A DNA stretch of 64,000 nucleotides from CAVRIA01 sp963721115 (GTDB taxonomy: Bacteria; Desulfobacterota; Binatia; HRBIN30; CADEER01). The DNA lies in contig CAVRIA010000008.1 of assembly GCA_963721115.1 (NCBI GenBank), positions 434,001 to 498,000 on the forward strand, in the 5' to 3' direction. The translations under genes were made by a program, and so were the position numbers. Below, one piece after another: positions 22,682 to 34,797 of the stretch. Numbering within the stretch: the stretch's first letter is position 1; each line of letters starts with the position of its first letter. The notes under the pieces are model-generated. The model did not search any database. It was not told the DNA's origin and saw nothing but the letters and a program-made list of their open reading frames with translations.

Positions 22682-23805
22682 GCGTGTGCCTCGATGGCGC
22701 GCCGCGCGTAGGCCATCAGCACCGCTCCGAACAGGAGCAGCAGCGCCAGCTCCGGCAGCAGCGCCAGGGGGCCCTCGCCGCGCATGTAGATGGCGCGGCT
22801 GACGCGGATGTAGTGGGTGGCCGGAAAAACCTCGGCGACCCAGCGCACCAGGCGCGGCATGTTGCGGATCGGAAAGGCGAAGCCGCTCAGCTGCACCAGC
22901 GGGATGCTGAACAGGACGCTCTTCTGCACCGCCTCGGCCGCGGTGCTGGAGGTGGCGGAGATGATCATGCCGAGGGAGAGGGAGACGAGGACGTAGAACG
23001 AGGAGACGACGAAGAAGAAGAGGACGTTCCCCGCCGGCCAGACGTTCAGCGTCAACCCCGCCGCCAGCATCATGAGCAGCACGTCGAAGGCGAACACGAA
23101 GCCGAGCGGCAGGAGCTTGCCGAGCAGGATCTCCAGCGGCGTCGCCGGCGTCACCTGCAGCTGCTCGAAGGTGCCGGTGATCTTCTCGTTGACGATCGAT
23201 ACCGCCGTGATCAGCGTGGTGAGGAACGACAGCACGAACCCGAACGTACCCGCGACCATGAACGGCTTGCCGTCGAGGCGCGGGTTGAAGGCGGCGCGGG
23301 TTACGACCTCGACTCCTGCGCCGCCGCGGGGCGGCGGATGATCCTGCAGGAGCAGCGCCGGCGCGGTCGCCGCCATCAGGCTGCGCAGGAATCCTTCCGC
23401 GTTGCCGGCCAGCACCGCCTCGCCGCCGTCGTAGAGGACCTGCACCTGCGGCGGCGGGTCGCCGGCGCCCCTCGCACCGAGGCGGCGGTCGAAGCTCGGC
23501 GGGACGACCAGGCCGGCGCCGATCTCGCCCGACACCAGGCCGCGCTCGAGGGCCTCGCGGGTCGCGTAGGGACGCAGATCGAAGGTCCCGCCGGCGGCCA
23601 GGTCGGCGATCAGACGCCGGCTGGCGCCGCTGCCGCTGGCGTCGTGAACGCCGAGAGCCAGGTGCCGGACCTCGGTGGAGAGGACGAAGCCGAAGACCAG
23701 CAGGGCGGCGAGCGGAACGGTGACGAGGATGGTCATCGTGAACGGGTCGCGATACGTCGCGCGCATTTCGCGCAGCATCAGCGTGCGCAGCCTTCGCCAG
23801 CTCAT
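22678..23805 (-). CDS. ABC-2 type transporter permease (YbhR/YbhS-like), first subunit
   Basis: A 375-aa permease of the same fold as its downstream neighbour: one N-terminal helix (MTILVTVPLAALLVFGFVLS, about 27-46), a periplasmic domain to about residue 190, then five or six helices. The coupling region VSIVNEKITGTFEQLQVTPATPLEILLGKLLPLG is the ABC-2 signature. The two permeases probably form a heterodimer. The start overlaps the stop of the ATPase gene by four bases. Export substrate unknown; relatives move drugs, cations or membrane-active compounds. Confidence 0.9.
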   Translation of the reverse strand: MSWRRLRTLMLREMRATYRDPFTMTILVTVPLAALLVFGFVLSTEVRHLALGVHDASGSGASRRLIADLAAGGTFDLRPYATREALERGLVSGEIGAGLVVPPSFDRRLGARGAGDPPPQVQVLYDGGEAVLAGNAEGFLRSLMAATAPALLLQDHPPPRGGAGVEVVTRAAFNPRLDGKPFMVAGTFGFVLSFLTTLITAVSIVNEKITGTFEQLQVTPATPLEILLGKLLPLGFVFAFDVLLMMLAAGLTLNVWPAGNVLFFFVVSSFYVLVSLSLGMIISATSSTAAEAVQKSVLFSIPLVQLSGFAFPIRNMPRLVRWVAEVFPATHYIRVSRAIYMRGEGPLALLPELALLLLFGAVLMAYARRAIEAHA

Positions 23806-24740
23806 GCCGCGCTCCCGGCCTCGCGCAGCACACGCCGGAACACGTCGGTCATCTGCGGCTGGCGGACGCCGACGCGCGCCGCCGGCACCTCTCGTTCGAT
23901 GCGATCGAGCGCCGTCAGCGCGTCGCCGTCGAGCACCGCTACCGTCGCCCGCAGGGGTCCGTCGCCGGCGGCGGTCTCCGCCCCGGGTACGGAGGCCAGC
24001 AGAGCGGCGGCGCGGCCGCGTTCGGCCGCCGGCGCGTCGACCTCGATCGCGTAGCCGCCCGCGTAGCGGCGGCGCAGCGTCTCCGGCTCGTCATTGGCGA
24101 TCAGGCGCCCGGCGTCGATGAACGCCGCCCAGTCGCAGTACTCCACCTCCTCGAGAAAGTGCGTGGTGACGAAGACCGTGACGCCGACCCGCGACGCGTC
24201 CTGGATCAGCTCCCAGAAGAGGCCGCGGTTGTGGATGTCGACCCCCGCGGTCGGCTCGTCGAGAAAGAGCAGGCGTGGCTCGTGCAGCGTGGCGAGCGCC
24301 AGGCCGGCGCGCTGGCGAACGCCGGCCGGCAGATCCTCGCTCCTCTCGCGCTCGGCCTCGCCGAGCTCGAAGCGGTCGCGCAGCGCGCCCCAGCGCCTCT
24401 CCATGTCGGCTCCGGACAGGCCGTACAGGCCGGCGTAGAACTCGACGTTCTCGCGCAGCGACAGGCCCTGGTAGAGGCTCACCTTCTGGCCCATGTAGCC
24501 GATCAGATCGCGCACGCGGCGCGGCTGCTGGATGACGTCGATTCCCGCCACCTCGACCTCGCCCCGCGTCGGCGTCAGCAGGCCGATGAGCATGCGGATC
24601 GTCGTGCTCTTGCCCGAGCCGTTGGCGCCGAGGAAGGCGAAGATGGAGCCCGGCAGGACCTCGATGCTCAGGTCGTCGACGGCGATGAAGTCGCCGAAGC
24701 ACTTGGTCAGGCCGCGCACGCGGATGATCGGCGCGGTCAT
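23802..24740 (-). CDS. ABC transporter ATPase, second of two
   Basis: A 312-aa ATP-binding subunit. Walker A is GANGSGKST near residue 38. The signature (C-loop) reads DLPAGVRQRAGLALA instead of LSGGQ-like, a degenerate form. Walker B is RLLFLDEPTAG, followed by the switch His in VTTHFLEE. A C-terminal extension of about 80 residues follows, as in DrrA/YbhF-type ATPases. With the partly degenerate signature here and an intact LSGGM in the partner ATPase, the pair corresponds to the two fused halves of YbhF. ATGA overlaps join it to both neighbours. Confidence 0.9.
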   Translation of the reverse strand: MTAPIIRVRGLTKCFGDFIAVDDLSIEVLPGSIFAFLGANGSGKSTTIRMLIGLLTPTRGEVEVAGIDVIQQPRRVRDLIGYMGQKVSLYQGLSLRENVEFYAGLYGLSGADMERRWGALRDRFELGEAERERSEDLPAGVRQRAGLALATLHEPRLLFLDEPTAGVDIHNRGLFWELIQDASRVGVTVFVTTHFLEEVEYCDWAAFIDAGRLIANDEPETLRRRYAGGYAIEVDAPAAERGRAAALLASVPGAETAAGDGPLRATVAVLDGDALTALDRIEREVPAARVGVRQPQMTDVFRRVLREAGSAA

Positions 24741-25720
24741 CGCCGCTCTTCCTGCAGCGCCGCGCCGGCGACGCCCTGGGACAGGGCGAGCAGGGTCGAC
24801 TCCATGTCGGTCGGAGCGGACTCGGCGAAGCGCACACCGGCGGCGGACAGCGCGCGCAGGTCGTCGAGAACGCGACGCTCTCCGGGGCTGTCCGCGGCGC
24901 GCACCTCGACGCGCGCGAAGCGCCCGGTGACGCGCGCGCCCGTGACGTAGGGGAGCTCGCGCGCCGCGTGGGCGATGGCGCGTGCGTCGTCGCCCCAGGC
25001 GCGGTAGAGCTCGATCGGGACGCTCTCGCGCAGCTCGGCCGGCGTGCCGCTGGCAATGATGCGCCCCCGGTCGAGGTACAGCAGCCGGTCGCAGGACTGC
25101 GCCTCATCGAGGTAGCTGGTGCTGATCAACACCAGGGCCTGCTGCCGTGCCTGCTCCAGCATCGCCCAGATCTCCGCTCGGGCCAGGACATCGACGCCCG
25201 CCGTCGGCTCGTCGAGGAGCAGGAGGGGCGGGCGGACCAGCAGGGCGTTGGACACCGCGAGCTTCTGCTTCATCCCGCCCGAGAGGGCGCCGGAGGGGCG
25301 GTCCGCGAAGCGTGCCAGCCCGGTGCGCTCCAGCAGATCGCCGCTGCGTGCGGCGAACTCATGCGCCGGCAGGCGGTGCAGGCGGGCGGTGAAGCGCAGG
25401 TTCTCGATCACCGACAGCTCGCGGTGGAGGCTGAACGCCTGCGTCACGTAGCCAATGCTCGCCTTCAGCTCGGTGACTTCGGCGCGCAGGTCGTATCCCA
25501 GGACGAGCGCCTCGTCGGCCTCGATCTCGAGCAGCCCCGCGAGAGCGCGCAGCAGCGTCGTCTTGCCGGCGCCGTCGGGGCCGGCGACGCCGACGATCTG
25601 CGCCCCGTCGAGGTTCAGATCGATGCCCGCCAGCGCCTCTCGCCGCCCGTAGCGCTTGCGCAGACCGCGCAGGCGGATCACCTCCTCGCGGCGCGCCTCG
25701 TCTCGGGACGTCTCGCTCAT
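24737..25720 (-). CDS. ABC transporter ATPase, first of two
   Basis: A 327-aa ATP-binding subunit with all motifs intact: Walker A GPDGAGKTT near residue 48, Q-loop YVTQAF, signature ALSGGMKQKLA, Walker B PLLLLDEPTAGVD and a switch region ISTSYLDEAQ with Ser/Tyr where His is usual. Loss of the switch His suggests this site hydrolyses poorly and that the two ATPases work asymmetrically. The start at 25720 overlaps the stop of the HlyD gene (ATGA). Its C-terminal extension resembles that of the partner. Confidence 0.9.
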   Translation of the reverse strand: MSETSRDEARREEVIRLRGLRKRYGRREALAGIDLNLDGAQIVGVAGPDGAGKTTLLRALAGLLEIEADEALVLGYDLRAEVTELKASIGYVTQAFSLHRELSVIENLRFTARLHRLPAHEFAARSGDLLERTGLARFADRPSGALSGGMKQKLAVSNALLVRPPLLLLDEPTAGVDVLARAEIWAMLEQARQQALVLISTSYLDEAQSCDRLLYLDRGRIIASGTPAELRESVPIELYRAWGDDARAIAHAARELPYVTGARVTGRFARVEVRAADSPGERRVLDDLRALSAAGVRFAESAPTDMESTLLALSQGVAGAALQEERR

Positions 25721-26763
25721 CCCTCCGCCGTCGGTCGCCGATCGCCTTGCCCTTCCGTCTCGAGCAGGTAGACGTTGCCCTCGGTGCCGGGCTGGAAGCG
25801 TTCGACGTCCTCGAGGATGCGGACCTTGGCTCGGTACACCTGCCCGAGGCGATCGCTGCGCGTCTCGATCTTCTCCGGCGTGAAGTTGGCCGAATCGGCG
25901 ACGAAGCTCACCTCGCCCGGCACGCGCCGGCCCGGCTCGCTGTCGAGCTCGATCTCCACCCGCCGCCCCACCCGCACGCGGTCGACGTCGGCGACGGGGA
26001 CGTAGATCTGGACGTACTTGTCGACCGGATCGAGGACGGCGAGGATCGCCGTGCCGGGCTGCGCCAGCTCGCCGGGCCAGATGAACTTCGTCTGCACCAC
26101 CGTCGGCACCGCCGGGGCGCGGATGACGTACTTCGACAGCGTCACCTTCAGCCCCGCGAGCTGCGCCGCCGCCAGCTCGCGCTGCTGCCGCAGCACCTCG
26201 AGCTCGTGGCGGGCCACGTCGACGCTGCCGGACTCCGCCTCGGCGCGGGCGAGCAGGTCGCGGGCGCGATCGACGGCGCTCGACGCCTGATCGTGCTCGG
26301 AGCGCATCTCGTCGAGGTTCTGCTGCGTGCTGGCACCGGTGGAGGCGAGAGACTTCTCGCGCGCGAACGTCCTCTCGGCCAGCTGCGCCGCCGCCTCGGC
26401 CTGGCGCAGCTCGGCGCGACGCGCTTTGACGTCCTGTCCCCACGTCTGGTCGGTGAGCTGGATCTGCTGCTGCTGCCGGGCGATCTGTGCATCGAGCACG
26501 GCGATCCGCTGCTCCTGCGCCGCCACCCGACTGCGGATGTCGCGCTCGTCGAGCCGAGCGACGACCGCGTTGGCCGGCACGGAGTCGCCTTCGCCGAAGA
26601 TCACCTCGAGAACGCGGCCGGTCACCTCGCTGCGCAGGACGCGATCCTCTCCCTCGACGAAGCCGGTGTAATGGTTGGGGCGGCCGCCGCGGTCGAGGTA
26701 TGCGTATCCGGCCGCGCCGGCGGCGGCCAGGAGAAGGAGGGCGACGACGAGCTTCTTCGGCAT
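25717..26763 (-). CDS. HlyD-family periplasmic adaptor (YbhG-like)
   Basis: A 348-aa membrane-fusion protein. The N-terminal membrane anchor is LVVALLLLAAAGAAGYAYL (residues 4-22). A lipoyl-like half follows (HYTGFVEGEDRVLRSEVTGRVLEV), then a long coiled-coil hairpin (about 75-210, rich in Gln, Ala, Glu and Arg). The second lipoyl half (YVIRAPAVPTVVQTKFIWPGELAQPG) and a beta-barrel domain come last. It would bridge the ABC transporter to the TolC-like pore encoded just upstream, 4 bases away. Length and layout match YbhG of the E. coli YbhGFSR exporter. Confidence 0.92.
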   Translation of the reverse strand: MPKKLVVALLLLAAAGAAGYAYLDRGGRPNHYTGFVEGEDRVLRSEVTGRVLEVIFGEGDSVPANAVVARLDERDIRSRVAAQEQRIAVLDAQIARQQQQIQLTDQTWGQDVKARRAELRQAEAAAQLAERTFAREKSLASTGASTQQNLDEMRSEHDQASSAVDRARDLLARAEAESGSVDVARHELEVLRQQRELAAAQLAGLKVTLSKYVIRAPAVPTVVQTKFIWPGELAQPGTAILAVLDPVDKYVQIYVPVADVDRVRVGRRVEIELDSEPGRRVPGEVSFVADSANFTPEKIETRSDRLGQVYRAKVRILEDVERFQPGTEGNVYLLETEGQGDRRPTAEG

Positions 26764-26767
26764 TCTC

Positions 26768-28276
26768 TCACCTCCGGGCGGAGACCAGGTCCTTCAGCGG
26801 CTCGCCCATCAACTGCTGCAGCTCGGCGCGCCGGGTGTGCGCCTCGTACAGGGCGGTGGCCAACGTGGCGCGCTGCCTGGCCAGCAGGGCGTCGGCGTCG
26901 AGAACGTCCTCGCTGGTGGCGCGCCCGGCGTCGAACTGCTGCTGCCGGATGCGCAGGTTCTCCTCCGCCTGGTCGACCGCGGCGCGAGCCGTGTCGAGCG
27001 CGCTCAGCCGTTCCTGCGCCGCCCGCTGCGTCGAGCGCACGGCCTGCTCGATCTCGCGCAGCAGGCGGTCGGCGCCGACGCGGTTGCGTTGCGCGGCCGC
27101 CGCGGCGGCGGCGATCTGCGCCTCGCGCCGGGTGTCGGTGCCGAGGTCCCAGGTGAAACCGACGAAGCCCGAGCCGATGTCCTGCGGCTGCAGGATGTCC
27201 GAGCTCGAGTAGTCGACCGCCGCGCCGGCGGAGAAGCGCGGCAGGCGGCTGCGGCGCAGCGCGGTCATGGAGTCCTGCAGGCGCCGCTGCTCCTCGAAGA
27301 CGGCCGTGAGGACCGGATTGTCGGCGCGCGCGGCGCGCAGCGCCTCGTCGGCATCGGGAAGCTGCGGCCGATCGCGCACGTCGGCCACCTGCGTCGGCGC
27401 GTCGATGTCGAGACCGAGGGTCTCGTTGAGGGTCCAGCGGGCGCGATCGACCGCGAGGTCGTCCCGCACCAGGCGCTGCTCCGAATCGCGCCGGGCGACC
27501 TGCACGACCAACAGCTGGTTCTTGGTCAGGCGCCCGTTGTCGTAGCGCTGCTGCGCGTTGTCGAGCTGCTCGCGGTGCAGGGCGACCGTCTGCTCGGTGA
27601 CCTCGCGCAGGCGCTGCGCCTCGAGCACCGCGAAGTAGGAGCGGAGGACCTCGACGTCCTGCTCCAGGCGCGTCGCCCACAGGCGCGCTGCCTCGCCGCG
27701 GTAGCCCGCCTGCGCCGCGGCCAGGGTGTGGCGCAGCTCTCCGGACAGATCGAGCGGCAGGGTGAGCGTGCCGTTGAGAACGCCCGCCTGGTCGTCGCGG
27801 GCGCGTACCTCGGGCTGCGTGCCGGCGGGCAGGATGCCCGGGGGCAGGTTGACGCTGGTCGTCTGCGGGTCCGTGTACCACGTGTAGCGCCCGGAGGCGG
27901 CGGTGCTCGGCAACAGCCGCCCGCGCGCGTCGAACACCTGCTGCCGCGCCACGTCGAGCTGCCAGCGCGCCTCGGCGACGCGCCGGTTGCCGCTCGCCGC
28001 CAGGCGCAGGGCTTCCGCCAGGTCGATCGCCTCGCCAGCCACCGGTCGCTCGGCGGCCGGGGGCGCCGCCGCGAAGTCGTCCTCCAGACGACGGATCTCC
28101 TCCTGCCGTCGCTCTCCGCTCCAACCGCCCCCTCCTTCCGGCCGGGCGAAGCTGCGGGCCGTGCCGCAGCCGGCGGCGAGCATCAGGAACATGGCGACAG
28201 CGCTCCATCCGCCCCGATCGGTGCCGCATCGCCGCAGGCCCAGGTGTCTCTTCGCGGAGACGATCGCGCACCTCAT
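26768..28276 (-). CDS. TolC-like outer-membrane efflux lipoprotein
   Basis: A 502-aa outer membrane factor. The signal AVAMFLMLAAGC has a lipobox (LAAGC), so it would be acylated, as many OprM/NodT-type factors are. Two repeated OEP halves follow, each with long helices: DLAEALRLAASGNRRVAEARWQLD in the first and EDVLDADALLARQRATLATALYE in the second, with a strand pair after each. It would form the exit duct of the tripartite exporter. The start ATG overlaps the tetR stop codon (28276-28273). Its presence inside a YbhGFSR-type operon is notable, because E. coli has no dedicated tolC there. Confidence 0.9.
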   Translation of the reverse strand: MRCAIVSAKRHLGLRRCGTDRGGWSAVAMFLMLAAGCGTARSFARPEGGGGWSGERRQEEIRRLEDDFAAAPPAAERPVAGEAIDLAEALRLAASGNRRVAEARWQLDVARQQVFDARGRLLPSTAASGRYTWYTDPQTTSVNLPPGILPAGTQPEVRARDDQAGVLNGTLTLPLDLSGELRHTLAAAQAGYRGEAARLWATRLEQDVEVLRSYFAVLEAQRLREVTEQTVALHREQLDNAQQRYDNGRLTKNQLLVVQVARRDSEQRLVRDDLAVDRARWTLNETLGLDIDAPTQVADVRDRPQLPDADEALRAARADNPVLTAVFEEQRRLQDSMTALRRSRLPRFSAGAAVDYSSSDILQPQDIGSGFVGFTWDLGTDTRREAQIAAAAAAAQRNRVGADRLLREIEQAVRSTQRAAQERLSALDTARAAVDQAEENLRIRQQQFDAGRATSEDVLDADALLARQRATLATALYEAHTRRAELQQLMGEPLKDLVSARR

Positions 28277-28950
28277 GCCGGCCTCCGCGGCGCCCGCTTG
28301 CGTTTGCGGCGCGCCGCCAGGCGTTCCATGCCGCCGAGCGAGAACTCGGTGACGTGCGCGGCGACCTCCCGGGCCCAACCGCGCCGGTACGCCTTGCGGT
28401 CGAGCAGGAGACGCATCGCCGGCAGATGCGTTCGGTAGAAGAACACCTGGCCGACGATGCTGCAGACGCAGCGTTCGATCTGCTCGCCGTCGAGGCGCGG
28501 AAACAGGCGCGCCAGGATGCGCTCCATCAGCTCTTTCTGCGGCGCGATGAACTGGCTGACGATCACCGGCAGGGCCTCGCTCGGATCGCACATCTCGCGC
28601 TGCATCAGGGTGCCGTGCAGGCCGACCGGCGGGCCGAGGAGCAAGTCGAGCATGGCGGCGACGCGCTCCTCCAACACCTCGACCAGCCTCCGACGCGAGG
28701 CATGGCGCAGCTCCTCGGCGTCCGGCGTCGCACCGCGGCGCTCGAGCTCGCCGGTCACCTCGCCGAACTGGGCGCGCAGCACCTCGAGGTAGAGGGACTC
28801 CTTGGATCCGAAGTGGTAGTTCGCCGAGGCGAGGTTCACCCCCGCCTGCGCGGCGATGTCGCGCATCTTCGTTCCGTGAAAACCGCGCGCGGCGAACAGC
28901 TCGCTCGCCGCCGCCACGACGCGCTCCTTGGTATCCACCGCCGCCGCCAT
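28273..28950 (-). CDS. TetR-family repressor (CecR-like) of the efflux operon
   Basis: A 225-aa regulator. The N-terminal HTH is VVAAASELFAARGFHGTKMRDIAAQAGVNLASANYHFGSKESLY (quoted in part), the standard TetR helix-turn-helix. The C-terminal ligand domain contains LMQREMCDPSEALPVIVSQF, which resembles CecR (YbiH), the regulator beside ybhGFSR. The start is the ATG at 28950; the longer TTG frame would run into the operator. It is the first gene of the operon, and a perfect palindrome lies 5 bases before the ATG, so it almost certainly represses itself and the exporter. Confidence 0.92.
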   Translation of the reverse strand: MAAAVDTKERVVAAASELFAARGFHGTKMRDIAAQAGVNLASANYHFGSKESLYLEVLRAQFGEVTGELERRGATPDAEELRHASRRRLVEVLEERVAAMLDLLLGPPVGLHGTLMQREMCDPSEALPVIVSQFIAPQKELMERILARLFPRLDGEQIERCVCSIVGQVFFYRTHLPAMRLLLDRKAYRRGWAREVAAHVTEFSLGGMERLAARRKRKRAPRRPA

Positions 28951-28973
28951 GAACAAATGTTTAAAACATTCGT
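28951..28973. promoter_or_regulatory. TetR operator palindrome
   Basis: AATGTTT-a-AAACATT at 28956-28970 is perfectly symmetric, and the symmetry extends to ACAAATGTTT/AAACATTCGT with one mismatch. Its AT richness stands out in this GC-rich DNA. It lies between the tetR ATG and any upstream promoter, so binding would block transcription of the seven-gene operon. Confidence 0.8.
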
Positions 28974-29055
28974 TTCGTCAAGGCAACAAGTGAGATTTCC
29001 GAGGCGAATCCGCTTCCCCGTTTCAGCGCCGGGGTGGATCGAATCGTTCGGCAAG

Positions 29056-29242
29056 GCCCAGTGACCGGGCACGGACGGGCTTTGGGCGACAATTCCGTCA
29101 AGTCCCGAGTACGTCATTCCCGCGAAAGCGGGAATCCACGGACCACCCACGCAACCTCCCCGCCTGGATGCCCGCCTTCGCGGGCATGACGGTTGCTGCT
29201 GGACCGCGAACAGGATTGTCGGGCAAAGCCCGGTCACTGGGC
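29056..29242. repeat. MITE-like element with a dRS3-type core
   Basis: Terminal arms GCCCAGTGACCGGGC (29056-29070) and GCCCGGTCACTGGGC (29228-29242) are inverted copies of each other. Inside is ATTCCCGCGAAAGCGGGAAT (29116-29135), the ATTCCC-N8-GGGAAT pattern of dRS3 repeats, and a partner TGCCCGCCTTCGCGGGCA. No open frame of note. It fills the gap between prfB and tetR. Confidence 0.75.
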
Positions 29243-29260
29243 GCCGGGCACGCCCCTTCC

Positions 29261-30365
<1,105 letters not shown>

Positions 30366-30426
30366 GGGCAGACTCCTCAGTTCTCAAGGTTAGAGGCGCG
30401 CTTCGCGCGTCGCAACGCGGCATCTT

Positions 30427-30909
30427 TCAACGCGCCGAATTCGAACACAAGCCGGGGGAGGAGCGGCCGGGCGCGGCGGGGCGCAGCCGCGCCAGGAGCC
30501 GGCGCTGCTTGCGGAACATGCGCCGCGCCTCGGCGGCGGAGCGCTCGTGGTCGTAGCCGAGCAGATGGAGTACGCCGTGCACCAGGAGGCGGGAAACCTC
30601 CTCGTCGAGCGCCAGGCCGCGATCCGAAGCCTGGCGCGCCGCCGTGTCGAGCGAGATGACCACGTCGCCGAGAAGGGGCGAAGGCGGGCCGCCACGCTCT
30701 CCCTCGCGCATCGAGAACGCCAGCACGTCGGTGGGCCGATCGACGCCGCGGTAGGCGGCGTTGAGGCGGTGCATTTCCGCGTCGCCGACCAGCGCGACGC
30801 TGAGCTCGGCGTCGACGCCGAGCTCGGCGAGCAGACGGCGAGCAGCGGCCCGCACCGCGGCGAGGCGTACGCCGCGGCACCGGCGCCGGGAGGTCACCGC
30901 TACCGGCAT
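30427..30909 (-). CDS. ybeY: Endoribonuclease YbeY (rRNA maturation factor)
   Basis: A 160-aa metalloprotein needed for 16S rRNA 3' end maturation and ribosome quality control. The zinc motif HGVLHLLGYDH lies at residues 111-121. The preceding family motifs NAAYRGVDRPTDVLAFSM and LGDVVIS are intact. It follows phoH by 22 bases, the usual phoH-ybeY order, and is probably cotranscribed with it. The last 25 residues (RPAAPGRSSPG...) are a non-conserved tail. Confidence 0.95.
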   Translation of the reverse strand: MPVAVTSRRRCRGVRLAAVRAAARRLLAELGVDAELSVALVGDAEMHRLNAAYRGVDRPTDVLAFSMREGERGGPPSPLLGDVVISLDTAARQASDRGLALDEEVSRLLVHGVLHLLGYDHERSAAEARRMFRKQRRLLARLRPAAPGRSSPGLCSNSAR

Positions 30910-30931
30910 CGCCCTGGCTCGCTCGGCGCGG

Positions 30932-31957
30932 TCACGACTGCGGCGCCGAGCCCGGCTCCTCGCCCTCCCGGGGATTGCGCTGCGCCTCGTGGCGCTCGTA
31001 CGCCTCGATGATGTTGCGCACCAGGCGGTGCCGCACCACGTCGCGCTCGCTGAACCGGCAGAACTTGATGTCGGGAACGGAGGAGAGGATCCGCGCCGCC
31101 TCCTTGAGGCCGGAGGGCTTGCCGGCGGGCAGGTCGATCTGGGTGACGTCGCCGGTGATCACCGCCTTCGATCCGTAGCCGAGGCGGGTGAGGAACATCT
31201 TCATCTGCTCGCTGGTGGTGTTCTGCGCCTCGTCGAGGATGACGAACGAGTCGTTCAGGGTGCGGCCGCGCATGAAGGCCAGCGGCGCGACCTCGATGGT
31301 GCCGCGCTCGAGCATCTTGCGGGCGCGGTCGAAGTCCACCATGTCGTGCAGCGCGTCGTAGAGCGGGCGCAGGTAGGGGTTCACCTTCTCGGCGAGATCG
31401 CCGGGCAGGAAGCCGAGCTTCTCTCCGGCCTCGACCGCCGGCCGGGTGAGGATCATGCGCGCGACGTTGTCGCGCATCAGCTCCGCGATCGCCATCGCCA
31501 TGGCGAGATAGGTCTTGCCCGTTCCCGCCGGGCCGATGCCGAAGACGATGTCGAAGTGGCGAATGGCGTCGATGTACGCCTTCTGCGCGACGCTCTTCGG
31601 GGTGATGACTCGCTTGTGGGCGGTGATGTAGATGGAGTCGAGAAAGATGTCCTTCAGCTTTGCGTTGCGGTCGCGGCTGAGGATGCGGACGGCGTAGTCG
31701 ACGTCGCTGGTGTACACGGGGTAGTCGCGTTCGAGCAGGCCGTAGAGCTCGGTCAGCACGCGGGCGGCGAGCTCCCGCTCGACCGGGTCACCGCCGATGA
31801 GCAGCGAGGTGTCGGCGATGCCGATGCGCACCCCGAGGGCGCGCTCGACCGTTTTGATGTGCTCGTCGTGCTGACCGAGCAGATCGTGAAAGCGGTGGTG
31901 ATCGTCGAACCGGACTTCGAGGGTGTCGTCGGACACGGCTCGGGGCGTCTCCACCAC
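30932..31957 (-). CDS. phoH: PhoH-like ATPase
   Basis: A 341-aa PhoH/YbeZ-type P-loop protein. Walker A is GPAGTGKT at residues 142-149 and the Walker B region is FVILDEAQNTT. The late segment SKAVITGDVTQIDLP is also diagnostic. The first 100 residues form the KH-like N-terminal domain of YbeZ. The protein partners with YbeY in RNA metabolism in E. coli. Its start (GTG or ATG at 31957) is the base next to the alaS stop, so the three genes alaS-phoH-ybeY form one unit. Confidence 0.94.
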   Translation of the reverse strand: MVETPRAVSDDTLEVRFDDHHRFHDLLGQHDEHIKTVERALGVRIGIADTSLLIGGDPVERELAARVLTELYGLLERDYPVYTSDVDYAVRILSRDRNAKLKDIFLDSIYITAHKRVITPKSVAQKAYIDAIRHFDIVFGIGPAGTGKTYLAMAMAIAELMRDNVARMILTRPAVEAGEKLGFLPGDLAEKVNPYLRPLYDALHDMVDFDRARKMLERGTIEVAPLAFMRGRTLNDSFVILDEAQNTTSEQMKMFLTRLGYGSKAVITGDVTQIDLPAGKPSGLKEAARILSSVPDIKFCRFSERDVVRHRLVRNIIEAYERHEAQRNPREGEEPGSAPQS

Positions 31958-34585
<2,628 letters not shown>

Positions 34586-34619
34586 GCGACCAAGATCTAG
34601 CAGGCTTACCGGGCGATGG

Positions 34620-34797
34620 CGAACCGGGTATGGGGCGTGCCGGTGTGCCGTTGTGCCGGTCCGCCGGTAGGCGGGCGTGTAGGTTTCAAACCCGCATACC
34701 GGTATGCCGGCTCACCGTCCTGGTGAAGCGGGAGAGCCGGTACGCGGGCGCGCAGGGATCACATCACCGGCCGACCGGCTGACCGGCTCACCAGCTT
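34620..34797. repeat. Degenerate octamer repeats (GCCGGTGT / GACCGGCT types)
   Basis: A 180-base gap between alaS and pilT. It holds eight-base steps such as GTGCCGGT, GTGCCGTT, GTGCCGGT and CCGCCGGT at the left. CCGACCGG, CTGACCGG and CTCACCAG lie at the right. A central ACCGGTATGCCGGT-type stem lies between. I see no gene. Confidence 0.55.
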
